From: Deinobacterium chartae
Lineage (GTDB): Bacteria; Deinococcota; Deinococci; Deinococcales; Deinococcaceae
Length of the DNA stretch: 64,000 nt
Direction: 5' to 3'
Assembly (NCBI RefSeq): GCF_014202645.1
Contig: NZ_JACHHG010000007.1
Span: 62,001-126,000 of the forward strand
The notes beneath the pieces were generated by a model. That model saw nothing but the letters and a program-made list of their open reading frames with translations. It searched no databases and had not been told where the DNA came from. A program made the position numbers and the translations under genes. The first letter of the stretch is position 1, and each line of letters starts with the position of its first letter. Shown in pieces: positions 1 to 7,643 of the stretch.

Positions 1-1
1 G

Positions 2-196
2 GTGGAGCCGACCGAGACCGAGAGCCTCGAGACGCTGGACCATTTCCTGGCGGTGATGGGCGAGATCTTGCAAAAAGCGCAGGAGCCCGGGTACCTCGAG
101 GGAGCGCCGTACACCACCCCGGTGCGCCGCCTCGACGAGGTGATGGCGGCCAAGCGCCCGGTGCTGAGCTACCGCAAGCTGAACGAAAACCGGTAA
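2..196 (+). CDS. gcvPB: Glycine dehydrogenase (decarboxylating) subunit 2, C-terminal fragment
   Basis: Only the last 64 residues are in the window; the gene begins upstream. The opening VEPTETES followed by LETLDHFL matches the C-terminal region of the P-protein of the glycine cleavage system, where an EPTESE-type stretch precedes the last helix. The P-protein is the pyridoxal-phosphate enzyme that decarboxylates glycine and passes the aminomethyl group to the lipoyl H-protein. The ending RPVLSYRKLNENR resembles the split (two-subunit) form more than the single-chain form, but I cannot confirm the split because the N-terminal part is missing. A long perfect palindrome follows the stop. Confidence 0.75.
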   Translation: MEPTETESLETLDHFLAVMGEILQKAQEPGYLEGAPYTTPVRRLDEVMAAKRPVLSYRKLNENR

Positions 197-210
197 ACAC
201 CGTTTCGGTC

Positions 211-238
211 GGGGGTGAGGGCTTAAGCCCTCACCCCC
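211..238. terminator. Palindromic hairpin after the gcvPB fragment
   Basis: A 28-base perfect palindrome (GGGGGTGAGGGC, central TTAA, GCCCTCACCCCC) starts 14 bases after the stop. It has no clear T-run, only TAAAA after it, so it may terminate by stem strength or act in either direction. Confidence 0.6.
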
Positions 239-460
239 TAAAACCTGCGCCGATAGGGCGCAACCGGGGCACGCCGGGCACTCCCAAACCGGATCTTCCG
301 CGACCGTTTCACCCAGCCCTGCGCTCGAGGCCGTGCCTGGCCATCAAACGTGTTTTCCTGTTTCAAGGGGCCCGGATCGTTCCGGAAACTTTTCGGGTCT
401 TCACTCCGTAATTTCCAGCAGAGGCACTCCACCCCGCCCGTGCCTCGAGGAGTGCATCCC

Positions 461-595
461 ATGCCGATCAAGTGGCTGATCAAGCACACGCTGAAAAAGA
501 AGTTCAAAACCTACGTCCGCACCCACCTGCTGCGCTTCGCCGGCCGCGTGATGCACAACCTGATCCACCGCAGCGGTCGCAGGCACCGTTTCTGA
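461..595 (+). CDS. Small very basic hypothetical protein (44 aa)
   Basis: The start at 461 is chosen because GAGGAG at 447-452 sits 8 bases upstream; the frame stays open further upstream without another good start. The 44 residues begin MPIKWLIKHTLKKKFKTY and are rich in Lys, Arg and His with scattered aromatic and aliphatic residues, giving an amphipathic and strongly cationic chain. It could be a nucleic-acid-binding or membrane-associated peptide. I recognise no family. It lies alone between the palindrome at 211-238 and a very strong terminator at 602-644, so it seems to be its own transcription unit. A non-coding RNA from the same interval is the main alternative. Confidence 0.5.
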   Translation: MPIKWLIKHTLKKKFKTYVRTHLLRFAGRVMHNLIHRSGRRHRF

Positions 596-601
596 ACCTC
601 C

Positions 602-644
602 ACGGTGGCAGGCTCCGGCATTGCCGGAGCCTGCCACCGTTTTT
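602..644 (+). terminator. Strong rho-independent terminator
   Basis: Arms ACGGTGGCAGGCTCCGGCA (602-620) and its exact complement (622-640) form a perfect 19-bp stem followed by TTTT (641-644), seven bases after the stop of the 44-aa gene. Confidence 0.9.
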
Positions 645-726
645 CCCAAACTGACCGTGCCCGCCGCAACCGAAAACCTGAACTTCCTGCTCACCGCAGG
701 CGCACAGCGAGGCACCCGACAGGCGG

Positions 727-732
727 TATGCT
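727..732 (+). promoter_or_regulatory. Leaderless -10 hexamer for the Lrp-like gene
   Basis: TATGCT lies six bases before the ATG at 739 with no ribosome binding site between. This fits a leaderless mRNA starting at the initiation codon. No clear -35 is visible. Confidence 0.6.
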
Positions 733-738
733 CTGGGC

Positions 739-1047
739 ATGGTTACCGCTATCGTGATGATCAACGCACAGCGCGAACAGATCGCTGAAACCGCTGCCGC
801 GATCGCAGCCGTCCGGCACGTCAAGGAAGTGTACAGCGTCACCGGCGAGTGGGACATCGTGGCCATCTTGCGCCTGCCCGGCTACGAGCACCTCGATGAC
901 GTCGTCACCGGCCACCTGCGCCGCATCCCGGGCATCGCCCGCACCCAGACCATGCTGGCTTTCCGCACCTACGACTCCGACCAGCTCGAGCGCGGCTTCA
1001 CCCTCGGTCTGGACGAAAGCTCCTCGAGCGGTGACGGCAGCGTGTGA
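739..1047 (+). CDS. Stand-alone Lrp/AsnC ligand-binding (RAM) domain protein
   Basis: The 102 residues form the small-molecule-binding half of Lrp/AsnC regulators without the helix-turn-helix. The opening VTAIVMINA, the VTGEWDIVAILR strand and the IPGIARTQTMLAFRTY strand are typical of the RAM fold. Such stand-alone domains oligomerise and may sense amino acids or modulate partners. The stop overlaps the start of the K+ channel gene (GTGA at 1044-1047), so the two are translationally coupled, and the domain may sense a ligand for the channel. That link is inference. Confidence 0.8.
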   Translation: MVTAIVMINAQREQIAETAAAIAAVRHVKEVYSVTGEWDIVAILRLPGYEHLDDVVTGHLRRIPGIARTQTMLAFRTYDSDQLERGFTLGLDESSSSGDGSV

Positions 1048-2069
1048 CCTCACCGCTCGAGGCCGCTGAGCTGCGCGCCCGCATCCTGCTGCTGTTGGGC
1101 CTGTTGGCCTCCCTGATTGCCCTGGGTACGCTCGGTTACGTCCTGCTCGAGGGCTGGAGCTTTCTCGACGGCCTGTACATGACGCTGATGGTGCTGACCA
1201 CCGTCGGTCTGGGCGAGGTCAAGCCGCTGCACCCGGGCGGAAAGTGGGTCACCATCGCCCTGATGACCGTGGGGATCGGCATCGTCTTGTACGCGCTGAC
1301 CACCCTGGCCGAAACGGTCCTGCGCAGCCTGACCTCGCCGCGCCGCCACGTCCGGCAGGTGGAGAAACGCATGCACAAACTGCAAAATCACGTGATCGTC
1401 TGCGGCTTCGGTCAGGTCGGCGAGCAGGTCTGCCACGCCCTTCACGAAGCGGGATATTCCTTCGCGCTGATCGAACGCGATCCGGCGCGGGTCCGCCATG
1501 CCCAGTCGCTGGGCTACCTGGTCCTCGAGGACGACGCCACCCACGATGACGCGCTGCGCCGCGCCGGCATCGAGCGGGCCAACACGCTGGTCACCGTGCT
1601 CGACAGCGATGCCAGCAACCTGTACGTGACCCTCTCGGCGCGGCAGCTGGGGGCGCGCGTGAGCATCATCGCGCGCTCCAACGCACCCGAAAGTGCCCAC
1701 AAGCTCGAGCGTGCCGGGGCGGACCGGGTGGTCAACCCCTACCGGGCCAGCGGGCTGAGCATGGCCTCGCTGGTGCTGCGTCCCTCGCTGGCCGAATTCG
1801 TGGAGAAAATAACCCTGGGCAACTTGGACTTTCGCCTCGAGGAAATCCGTCTGGGCCCCGACTCGGGCCTGATCGGGTCAGACGCCGCGCAGCTCGCCCG
1901 CCTGGGAGTCACCGTGGTCGCGGTGCGCGGCGCAGACGGCAGCATCCGGCGTTCCAGCTCGCAACTGCACCTGAGGGCAGGGGATGTGCTGCTGGCCATC
2001 GGCACCGACGTGGAAATGCAGGCCCTCGAGGCGGCCGCCGGCTCAGATGCCAGAAACCGGGGCGCCTGA
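1044..2069 (+). CDS. Two-TM potassium channel with RCK (TrkA-N/TrkA-C) domains
   Basis: The 341-residue protein has the MthK-like layout. TM1 is at about 12-34 and the pore with selectivity filter TTVGLGE at 52-58 (GLG replaces the usual GYG/GFG). TM2 is at about 68-92. A linker leads to a Rossmann RCK domain starting VIVCGFGQVGEQV (117-129) and a TrkA-C domain from about 255 to 335. RCK domains gate such channels in response to Ca2+, NAD(H) or nucleotides. The GTG start at 1044 overlaps the stop of the Lrp-like domain gene. The protein should act in the cytoplasmic membrane in K+ flux. Confidence 0.88.
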   Translation: MTSPLEAAELRARILLLLGLLASLIALGTLGYVLLEGWSFLDGLYMTLMVLTTVGLGEVKPLHPGGKWVTIALMTVGIGIVLYALTTLAETVLRSLTSPRRHVRQVEKRMHKLQNHVIVCGFGQVGEQVCHALHEAGYSFALIERDPARVRHAQSLGYLVLEDDATHDDALRRAGIERANTLVTVLDSDASNLYVTLSARQLGARVSIIARSNAPESAHKLERAGADRVVNPYRASGLSMASLVLRPSLAEFVEKITLGNLDFRLEEIRLGPDSGLIGSDAAQLARLGVTVVAVRGADGSIRRSSSQLHLRAGDVLLAIGTDVEMQALEAAAGSDARNRGA

Positions 2070-3359
2070 GCGGGCCGCTATGGCCTGCTCGGCCCGCAGC
2101 AGGGCCGTGAGCCCCCCTGTGCGCCCCGCGGCCGCACAGCCCCGGAGCTGCCCGGAGCAGCTCCCCCCCTGACGCAGCGCCCTGCCCAGCGCTTCGGCTA
2201 CGTCCTGCGCGTCGTATGGGTTCACCCGCAACGCGCGCGGGTGCCCGTCCGGACTGGCCGCGTGGCTCAGCACCAGCGGGGCCTGCGGCCGCAGCCGCCC
2301 CCACTCGTCGGCAGGCGCGTGCGGTCCCTCGCACAGCGGGGTGGCCAGCAGCACGTCGGCCGCTGCGTACAGCACTGCCACGTCGTAGCACGACAGCGGG
2401 CGCCGCAGGTACTGCACCGGCACCCAGGTTCCCTGGGCATAACGGCCGTTGAGGCGCCCCACCCAGCGGTCCACCTCGCGCGCCAGTCGCTGGTAAGCGC
2501 CGAGACGCTCGTAGACCGGGGCGGCCACGCTCACCAGCGTCACCCGTCCGTGCCCGCGCGTCCGGGTTCGCAAGAACGTCTCGAAAGCCTGCAGGCGCTC
2601 GATCAGGCCCGCCGGATAGTCCAGCTGGTCGGCGCTGAGCACCACCGGCACTCCCAGGCGCTGGCGCAGCTGCCGCGCGTCCGCCTGGACCCGGACCGAC
2701 TGCGCCAGCACCGTATCGATGCCCGGCTCTCCCAGTCCTTCCAGCGAGGCCAGGCGCACCGTGCGCCCCTCGAGGCTCACCCGTCCACCCGAGGCCGTAG
2801 CTCCCAGCAGTCCGGCGGCCACCTCGAGGTTCGCAGCGGCCGCACGGTCTTGCAAAAATACCGCGTCGGCGGCGAGCATGCTGCCCAGCAGTTCGCGGTG
2901 CCAGGGAAAGAACTGCAAGTTGCCCGCAGCCGCGAAAGCGTGCGGCCACAGCAGCAGCAGGCGGGCCTGCGGCAGCGCGGCGCGCAGAATGCCCGGCAGC
3001 AGGATCAGTTCCAGGCCGCTGATCACGATCAGGTCACCCGGTTGGTAGACGCGGGCGACCTCGCGGGCAAAACGGGCATTCTCGCTGCGCAGCGCCTCCC
3101 AGGATTCGGCGCGCAGTTCAGCGTGGCTCAGCTGGCCGCTGCAGACGAGATGCAGGGCTGCTGCACCCTGCACGGCAGTCTGCGTCAGCCCCAACCGCAC
3201 CGCTCCCGTCAGGTCGCCGGGCTCCCCGGCGGTCACCAGGGTGCCCACCGAGGCGCGCAGCACATTCCACAGCGAGTGGCTCAGGTCGCGCACCGCCTGC
3301 CACGGTACGGCGGCGTCCGGCGCAACAGGAGCCCGCGCCGAGGCCACGATCAGGGCCAT
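2043..3359 (-). CDS. Degenerate trehalose-6-phosphate synthase-like (GT20) protein
   Basis: The 438 residues align by eye along the whole OtsA fold. FPWHRELLGSMLAADAVFLQ (151-170), the LDYPAGLIERLQAFE segment (246-260) and VLYAAADVLLATPL (329-342) are clear landmarks. Yet the substrate residues are gone. WVHDYQL is VISGLEL (112-118), RLDYxKG is QLDYPAG (245-251), and PLRDGMNLVAKEY has become PLCEGPHAPADEW (341-353). A trehalose-phosphate synthase with these changes should not bind UDP-glucose normally, so a pseudoenzyme or altered donor is likely. The start at 3359 overlaps the PRC-barrel gene by 10 bases. The 3' end overlaps the convergent channel gene by 27 bases. Confidence 0.75.
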   Translation of the reverse strand: MALIVASARAPVAPDAAVPWQAVRDLSHSLWNVLRASVGTLVTAGEPGDLTGAVRLGLTQTAVQGAAALHLVCSGQLSHAELRAESWEALRSENARFAREVARVYQPGDLIVISGLELILLPGILRAALPQARLLLLWPHAFAAAGNLQFFPWHRELLGSMLAADAVFLQDRAAAANLEVAAGLLGATASGGRVSLEGRTVRLASLEGLGEPGIDTVLAQSVRVQADARQLRQRLGVPVVLSADQLDYPAGLIERLQAFETFLRTRTRGHGRVTLVSVAAPVYERLGAYQRLAREVDRWVGRLNGRYAQGTWVPVQYLRRPLSCYDVAVLYAAADVLLATPLCEGPHAPADEWGRLRPQAPLVLSHAASPDGHPRALRVNPYDAQDVAEALGRALRQGGSCSGQLRGCAAAGRTGGLTALLRAEQAIAARSGAPVSGI

Positions 3360-3868
3360 GCGGGCACCTCTGCGCGGCTGCGCAACAGGTCGCGGACCAG
3401 CACGCTGTACTCGGTCCGCACCTCGCCTCCCCACCAGCGCCAGCGCACGCAGCGCTGCGGCAGCACCACCGAGCGGGTGCAGGCCGCAGAGGGCGGGATC
3501 AGGATGTAGCTTTCAACCCGACCGGTCTGCGCGTCGAACAGCGCGTCGCTCAGATGACCCAGCACCACCGTGCCCTGCGCGTCGGTCAGCGCGGCGCCTA
3601 CCACCGCCCGCGCATCGAGCGCTGCCCGCACGCGCGGCAGGCGTGCAGGCGGCAACAGGTCATCGGCGCTTACCCGCACCGGTCCCCCCGGATTCAGTTC
3701 GTAGGTCGCCTCGAAACTCACCACCCGCGCCATGCCAGCCGGGTCGGCCGATACCTGCAAGGCCAGGAGCGTGCCCTGCTCGAAATCGAACACCACGTTA
3801 TCCACCTGCCCCAGCCGCGTTTCCTGGGGCGAATGTACCGCCTGCCCGATCAACTCGGTTGCCCGCAT
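3350..3868 (-). CDS. PRC-barrel domain protein
   Basis: The start at 3868 has AAGGAGG (3874-3880) five bases upstream. The 172 residues begin MRATELIGQAVHSPQETRLG and continue with a VDNVVFDFEQG strand, typical of the PRC-barrel fold. A second similar half follows (VVGAALTDAQGTVVLGHLSD, then VESYILIPP). PRC barrels are small beta barrels used for RNA or protein binding, for example in RimM, and for photosynthetic-complex and envelope proteins in other bacteria. It is co-transcribed with the OtsA-like gene, which begins inside its last codons. The paired function is unknown. Confidence 0.75.
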   Translation of the reverse strand: MRATELIGQAVHSPQETRLGQVDNVVFDFEQGTLLALQVSADPAGMARVVSFEATYELNPGGPVRVSADDLLPPARLPRVRAALDARAVVGAALTDAQGTVVLGHLSDALFDAQTGRVESYILIPPSAACTRSVVLPQRCVRWRWWGGEVRTEYSVLVRDLLRSRAEVPAWP

Positions 3869-4029
3869 ACGCGCCTCCTTGGTAAACCCGTAAGCATCGC
3901 GGGTGGAGCCAGACCCCACCCGCTCCCAAGGTAGCTTGCCGGGCTGAGCCAAGGCAGGGCCGAAGCTGAGGCTCAGCTGAGGCCGCGCTCAAGCGCCGCT
4001 CCCGGTCGGGTCGTCACGGATCCAGGCGT

Positions 4030-4035
4030 TAAACT
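4030..4035 (+). promoter_or_regulatory. Leaderless -10 hexamer for the two-component pair
   Basis: TAAACT lies seven bases before the ATG at 4043; no Shine-Dalgarno sequence is present. Confidence 0.5.
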
Positions 4036-4042
4036 CGGGAAC

Positions 4043-4717
4043 ATGCAGCGTCTGCTGATCATCGAAGACGATCCGGGCGTACTGAGCCTGCTGCGGCGCA
4101 GCTTCGCCTACGAAGGCTACGCGGTGCAGGCGACCCCTGATCCGCTCGAGGGGCTGCGGCAGCTCGAGGCATCGCCCCCGGACCTGGTCATCTTGGACCT
4201 GATGCTGCCCGGCCTCAGCGGCCTCGAGGTGCTGCGCCGCCTGCGCGCGCAGCGGCCCGAACTGCCGGTCGTCTTGCTGACCGCGCGCGACGCGCCCAGC
4301 GATCAGGTGCTGGGCCTCGAGGCGGGAGCCAACGATTATGTCACCAAGCCGTTCGCGCTCGAGGTCCTGGCCGCGCGGGTACGGGCCCACCTGCGCTCGC
4401 GGACGAGTGCGCGGCCCGAGCCGCTGCGCTTCGCGGACCTGGTGCTTAACCCGGCTGCACACACCGCTATGCGCGGCGAGCGCGCCATCACCCTGACTGC
4501 CCAGGAGTTTCGGCTGCTGAGTACTTTCATGGAGACGCCGCAGCACGTGCTGTCCAAGAGCGTGCTGCTCGACCGGGCCTGGGGGCTCTCCTACCTGGGT
4601 GATCCGAACGTGGTGGAGACCTTCGTGAAGCAACTGCGCCAGAAGCTCGAGGCGGCCGGAGAGTCCCGGCTGATTCACACGGTGCGCGGCGTGGGTTACG
4701 TGCTGCGGGAGGGCTGA
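4043..4717 (+). CDS. OmpR/PhoB-family response regulator
   Basis: The 224 residues hold a receiver domain (IIEDD at 6-10, phospho-acceptor Asp52 in LDLMLPG, Lys102 in TKPFALE) and a C-terminal winged helix (LTAQEFRLLSTFMETP, then VETFVKQLRQKLE and the terminal [11 protein letters not shown]). It should bind direct-repeat DNA when phosphorylated by its neighbour. One base separates it from the kinase gene, so the pair forms an operon. The signal is unknown. Confidence 0.93.
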   Translation: MQRLLIIEDDPGVLSLLRRSFAYEGYAVQATPDPLEGLRQLEASPPDLVILDLMLPGLSGLEVLRRLRAQRPELPVVLLTARDAPSDQVLGLEAGANDYVTKPFALEVLAARVRAHLRSRTSARPEPLRFADLVLNPAAHTAMRGERAITLTAQEFRLLSTFMETPQHVLSKSVLLDRAWGLSYLGDPNVVETFVKQLRQKLEAAGESRLIHTVRGVGYVLREG

Positions 4718-4718
4718 A

Positions 4719-6188
4719 ATGCCGATCCGCTGGCGGCTGACCGCGCTGTTCGCGCTGCTGTGTGCGGCGGCGCTGGTGGTGGTCTCGCTGGTCGGCTACG
4801 GCGTGTACGTGCGCGACCAGTACCTCGCCACCGACCGCGTGCTGTCGCTGAGCGCCCGGCACGTGGCGGCCGGGGTCCAGACCGCTGGCCGTTCGCATGT
4901 CCTCGAGGCCGCGCCCGGCAGCGTGCGCGAGGGCGGCGTGCAGGTGGTGCTGCGGCTGTACGACGCGCACGGGCGTCTGCTGGCTCGCTCGCCCGGCACC
5001 TCGCACATTCCCGCGACCGACCCGGCCGCGCCGCTGGCTACCCGTGCGCGTCCGGCCTATCACGCGCCCGCGCCGCTCACCCGCCTGGCTCGCACGCCGC
5101 AGCCGCCCGAGGGCTCGGCGTACGGCACGCTGACGCTGAACGGCGAGCGTTGGCGACGCTACGTGATCCGGCTGGACCGGAACGGCGTTGCCGGCCGCTA
5201 CGTGGAAGCGCTGACGCCGCTGGCCCGCCTCGATCAGGCCTCGGCTCAGCTGGCCCGCACCCTGACGCTGCTCACCCTGGCCTCGGTGCTGCTGGTCGCC
5301 GGGCTGGGCTGGACGCTGGTCGGGCTGGCCCTGCGCCCGGTGGCACGTCTGACGCAGGCCGCACGTGAGATCGCCCGCTCACGCGACCTCAGCCGCCGGG
5401 TGCCGCACACGGGCGCGCACGACGAAATCGGCCGGCTCGGGGGCACGTTCAACGACATGCTCGACAGCCTCGAGGGGGCGGTGCGCTCGCAGCAGCGCTT
5501 TGTCGCCGACGCCTCGCACGAGCTGCGCGTCCCGCTGACCGTGCTGCGCGGCAACCTCGAGCTGCTGCGGCGCCATCCGGCGCTGGCGGCCCACGAGCGC
5601 GGCGAGATCGTGCAGGAAACCGAGCGCGAGGCCGCGCGGCTCTCGCGGCTGGTCAGCGACCTGCTGCTGCTGGCCCGCGTGGACGCGGACCTCGAGCTGA
5701 ACCTGCGCGCGCTGGACCTGCGCGCGGTGGCCCTCGAGGCCTTCCGAGACGCGCGCCTGCTGGCCCAGGGCCAGATCCTGCGCTTCGAGGACGGACCGCC
5801 GCTGTGGGTGCGCGGCGACGCCGACCGCCTCAAACAGCTGCTGCTGATTCTGCTCGACAACGCGATCAAGTTCACGCCCGCGCCGGGCACGGTCGGCGTG
5901 GTCTTGCGCCTCGAGGGAGAACAGGTTCAGCTCGAGGTGCAAGACCACGGGGTGGGCATCCGGGAAGACGAACAGCCGCTGGTCTTCGAGCGCTTCTTTC
6001 GCGGCGAGGCCGCTCGCGCGCAAGAAGGCGGGAGCGGCCTCGGGCTCGCCATCGCACGCTGGATCGTGCAGCAACACCGCGGAGACATCTCGCTGCGCAG
6101 CCGCCCCGGCGAGGGCACGGTCGTCACCGTGCGGCTGCCGGCGCTCGAGACTGTGTCCCCGGCGACCGCAGAGGCAGCCGCAGGCTAG
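4719..6188 (+). CDS. Sensor histidine kinase
   Basis: The 489 residues have the standard membrane-kinase layout. TM1 is at about 8-29, an extracytoplasmic domain covers about 30-175, TM2 about 178-205, and a HAMP linker ends in DEIGRLGGTFNDML. The HisKA domain has the phospho-accepting His near residue 267 in ADASHELRVPLT. The ATPase domain has LLDNAIKF (N box), DHGVGI (G1) and GSGLGLAI (G2). The third residue of the H-box run is Val (ELRVP) rather than Thr, a mild change. It should phosphorylate the regulator encoded just upstream. The stop is one base from the convergent HD gene, so no terminator separates them. Confidence 0.93.
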   Translation: MPIRWRLTALFALLCAAALVVVSLVGYGVYVRDQYLATDRVLSLSARHVAAGVQTAGRSHVLEAAPGSVREGGVQVVLRLYDAHGRLLARSPGTSHIPATDPAAPLATRARPAYHAPAPLTRLARTPQPPEGSAYGTLTLNGERWRRYVIRLDRNGVAGRYVEALTPLARLDQASAQLARTLTLLTLASVLLVAGLGWTLVGLALRPVARLTQAAREIARSRDLSRRVPHTGAHDEIGRLGGTFNDMLDSLEGAVRSQQRFVADASHELRVPLTVLRGNLELLRRHPALAAHERGEIVQETEREAARLSRLVSDLLLLARVDADLELNLRALDLRAVALEAFRDARLLAQGQILRFEDGPPLWVRGDADRLKQLLLILLDNAIKFTPAPGTVGVVLRLEGEQVQLEVQDHGVGIREDEQPLVFERFFRGEAARAQEGGSGLGLAIARWIVQQHRGDISLRSRPGEGTVVTVRLPALETVSPATAEAAAG

Positions 6189-6189
6189 C

Positions 6190-6735
6190 TCAGGAGGCAG
6201 CCTGCGGCTCGGCCACTTCCTGCATGGCTCGCAGCACGTTGGCAAGGTGCTCTTCGAGGTCCACGCCGAGCTCGCGGGCACCCTGCTCGACCTCGTCGCG
6301 GTTCACCCCGGCGGCGAACGCGCGGCTTTTGAAACGTTTCTTGAGGCTGGAGAACTCGAGCTTTCTCAGGTCCTTGTCCGGGCGAATCAGGGCAGCGGCC
6401 TGCACCAGCCCGGTCAGCTCGTCTACCGCAAACAGGGTTTTGGCCAGCCGGGTCGGACGCGGCGCGCTGGCCACGTGACCCAAGATCGCCTCGAGGACCA
6501 CTTCGGGCGTATCGGTGTGCTCGCGCAGGTAGCGCACGCCCCAGACCGGATGCTCTTCGGGGTGCTGCTCGTAGTCGAAGTCGTGCAGCAGGCCGGTCAC
6601 CGCGTAGAGCTCCTCGTCCTCGCCCCAGTGGCGGGCGTACCAGCGCATGGCGGTCTCGACGTTGAGCATGTGGCGGCGCAGCGACTCGGAAGGGGTATGT
6701 TCGCACATCAGGCGGTAGGCTTCGGCGCGGTCCAT
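6190..6735 (-). CDS. HD-domain metal-dependent phosphohydrolase
   Basis: The 181 residues show the HD superfamily pattern: SLRRHMLNVE with His22, GLLHDFDYE with the His51-Asp52 pair, then a downstream ILGHVAS histidine and AVDELTGLV with a metal-ligand Asp. It resembles the short HD proteins annotated as hydrolases of unknown substrate, including those that act on small phosphate esters or nucleotides. TACACT at 6741-6746 lies five bases before the start, suggesting its own leaderless promoter. It stands alone between convergent and co-oriented neighbours. Confidence 0.82.
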   Translation of the reverse strand: MDRAEAYRLMCEHTPSESLRRHMLNVETAMRWYARHWGEDEELYAVTGLLHDFDYEQHPEEHPVWGVRYLREHTDTPEVVLEAILGHVASAPRPTRLAKTLFAVDELTGLVQAAALIRPDKDLRKLEFSSLKKRFKSRAFAAGVNRDEVEQGARELGVDLEEHLANVLRAMQEVAEPQAAS

Positions 6736-6740
6736 GCCGC

Positions 6741-6746
6741 AGTGTA
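6741..6746 (-). promoter_or_regulatory. Leaderless -10 hexamer for the HD gene
   Basis: TACACT on the minus strand lies five bases before the ATG at 6735. Confidence 0.5.
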
Positions 6747-6866
6747 ACGTCCCTTTGTTCCACCGTCACGGCACCTGTCTGACCGGAAGCCTGCACGATC
6801 TGCACCCGGTAACGACCCGACCGAGCCCGACTGCGAACCGCTCGCGCCGAGAGCCGCCCGGTGCGC

Positions 6867-7571
6867 TCAATCGCCCAGCGGTTCCACCACGATCTCGCCG
6901 ATTCCTCCCTCGAGGGTGAGGTCTACGCGGTGCGGCGAGCGGGCGTAGTGCGGCGAGCGGTAGCGGTCGCCCGAACGTTGGTAGTTGCCGTGCACCGTTA
7001 CCGCGCCGCTCCCGGCCACCGCACGGATGTCGGCGGCCATCCCGCGCGGCACCCGCACGGTCAGGGCACCGACCCCCGCCTGTATGGTCGCCTTGAGGCG
7101 ACCCTGCGCGGGCAGGGTCACAACGGTCTCTCCTACCCCGCTCTGCACGGTCAGCGCGCTCAGCCGCAGCTGGCGCAGGTTCAGTCGCATCTCACCCACG
7201 CCCGACCTGACCACCAGGCGGGTCAGCGTCTTGGGGTTGAGCCAAATCCGCCAGTGACTGTCCGGACCGCTCTTGAACAGATTGAGGTTCAAGCGCTTGT
7301 CCTCCTGCAAGGACACCATCACCTGCTCGCCCGTGCGGCGCAGCTCGCTCTTGATCCGGGCGCGGATGGGAACCTCGAGGTCACCCCTGAGCAGCAGCGA
7401 GCTGCTCTCCAGAGCGCCCAGCTCGAGCAGGGCCACGCCGGTCTGGAGGTGCACCTCGGCGCGGCTCGCGCCGTCGAGCGGATAGGCGAGCCGTTCCAGG
7501 CGGCTCGAGGCGGCCAGGGCCGTCAGGCTGAGCGCGGCAGCCAGCGCGGCCGTGCGAAAGGTGATGTTCAT
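6867..7571 (-). CDS. Secreted LiaF/toastrack-like beta-helix protein
   Basis: A signal peptide (MNITFRTAALAAALSLTALAAS) is followed by about 210 residues of repeated short strands. The repeat VRSGVGEMRLNL, VQSGVGETVVTL, IQAGVGALTVRV, EGGIGEIVVEP is typical of the C-terminal part of LiaF-like and DUF2154/DUF4097 'toastrack' proteins, often found in envelope-stress systems. It would be exported and lie at the envelope. GAGGAG precedes the start at 7571. It may be read through from the MFS gene 72 bases upstream. Two relatives by fold occur at 53198-54684. Confidence 0.75.
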   Translation of the reverse strand: MNITFRTAALAAALSLTALAASSRLERLAYPLDGASRAEVHLQTGVALLELGALESSSLLLRGDLEVPIRARIKSELRRTGEQVMVSLQEDKRLNLNLFKSGPDSHWRIWLNPKTLTRLVVRSGVGEMRLNLRQLRLSALTVQSGVGETVVTLPAQGRLKATIQAGVGALTVRVPRGMAADIRAVAGSGAVTVHGNYQRSGDRYRSPHYARSPHRVDLTLEGGIGEIVVEPLGD

Positions 7572-7643
7572 GTGGTCTCCTCGGGGAATGCCCGCCAGGA
7601 AAACCCCGGCAGGCGCAACACGACCCCAGATGAGAATAAGACT

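Noticed and set aside
350-460. Upstream extension of the 44-aa gene to an 81-aa reading frame
   Set aside because: GAGGAG directly before 461 marks the start; the longer N terminus has no coding character.
401-715. Minus-strand reading frame over the 44-aa gene
   Set aside because: It spans the strong terminator at 602-644 and has no family pattern or start context.
1909-2949. 346-residue minus-strand frame rich in Arg/Gly/Ala
   Set aside because: It is a frame shadow of the OtsA-like gene with the composition typical of GC-rich antisense or off-frame sequence.
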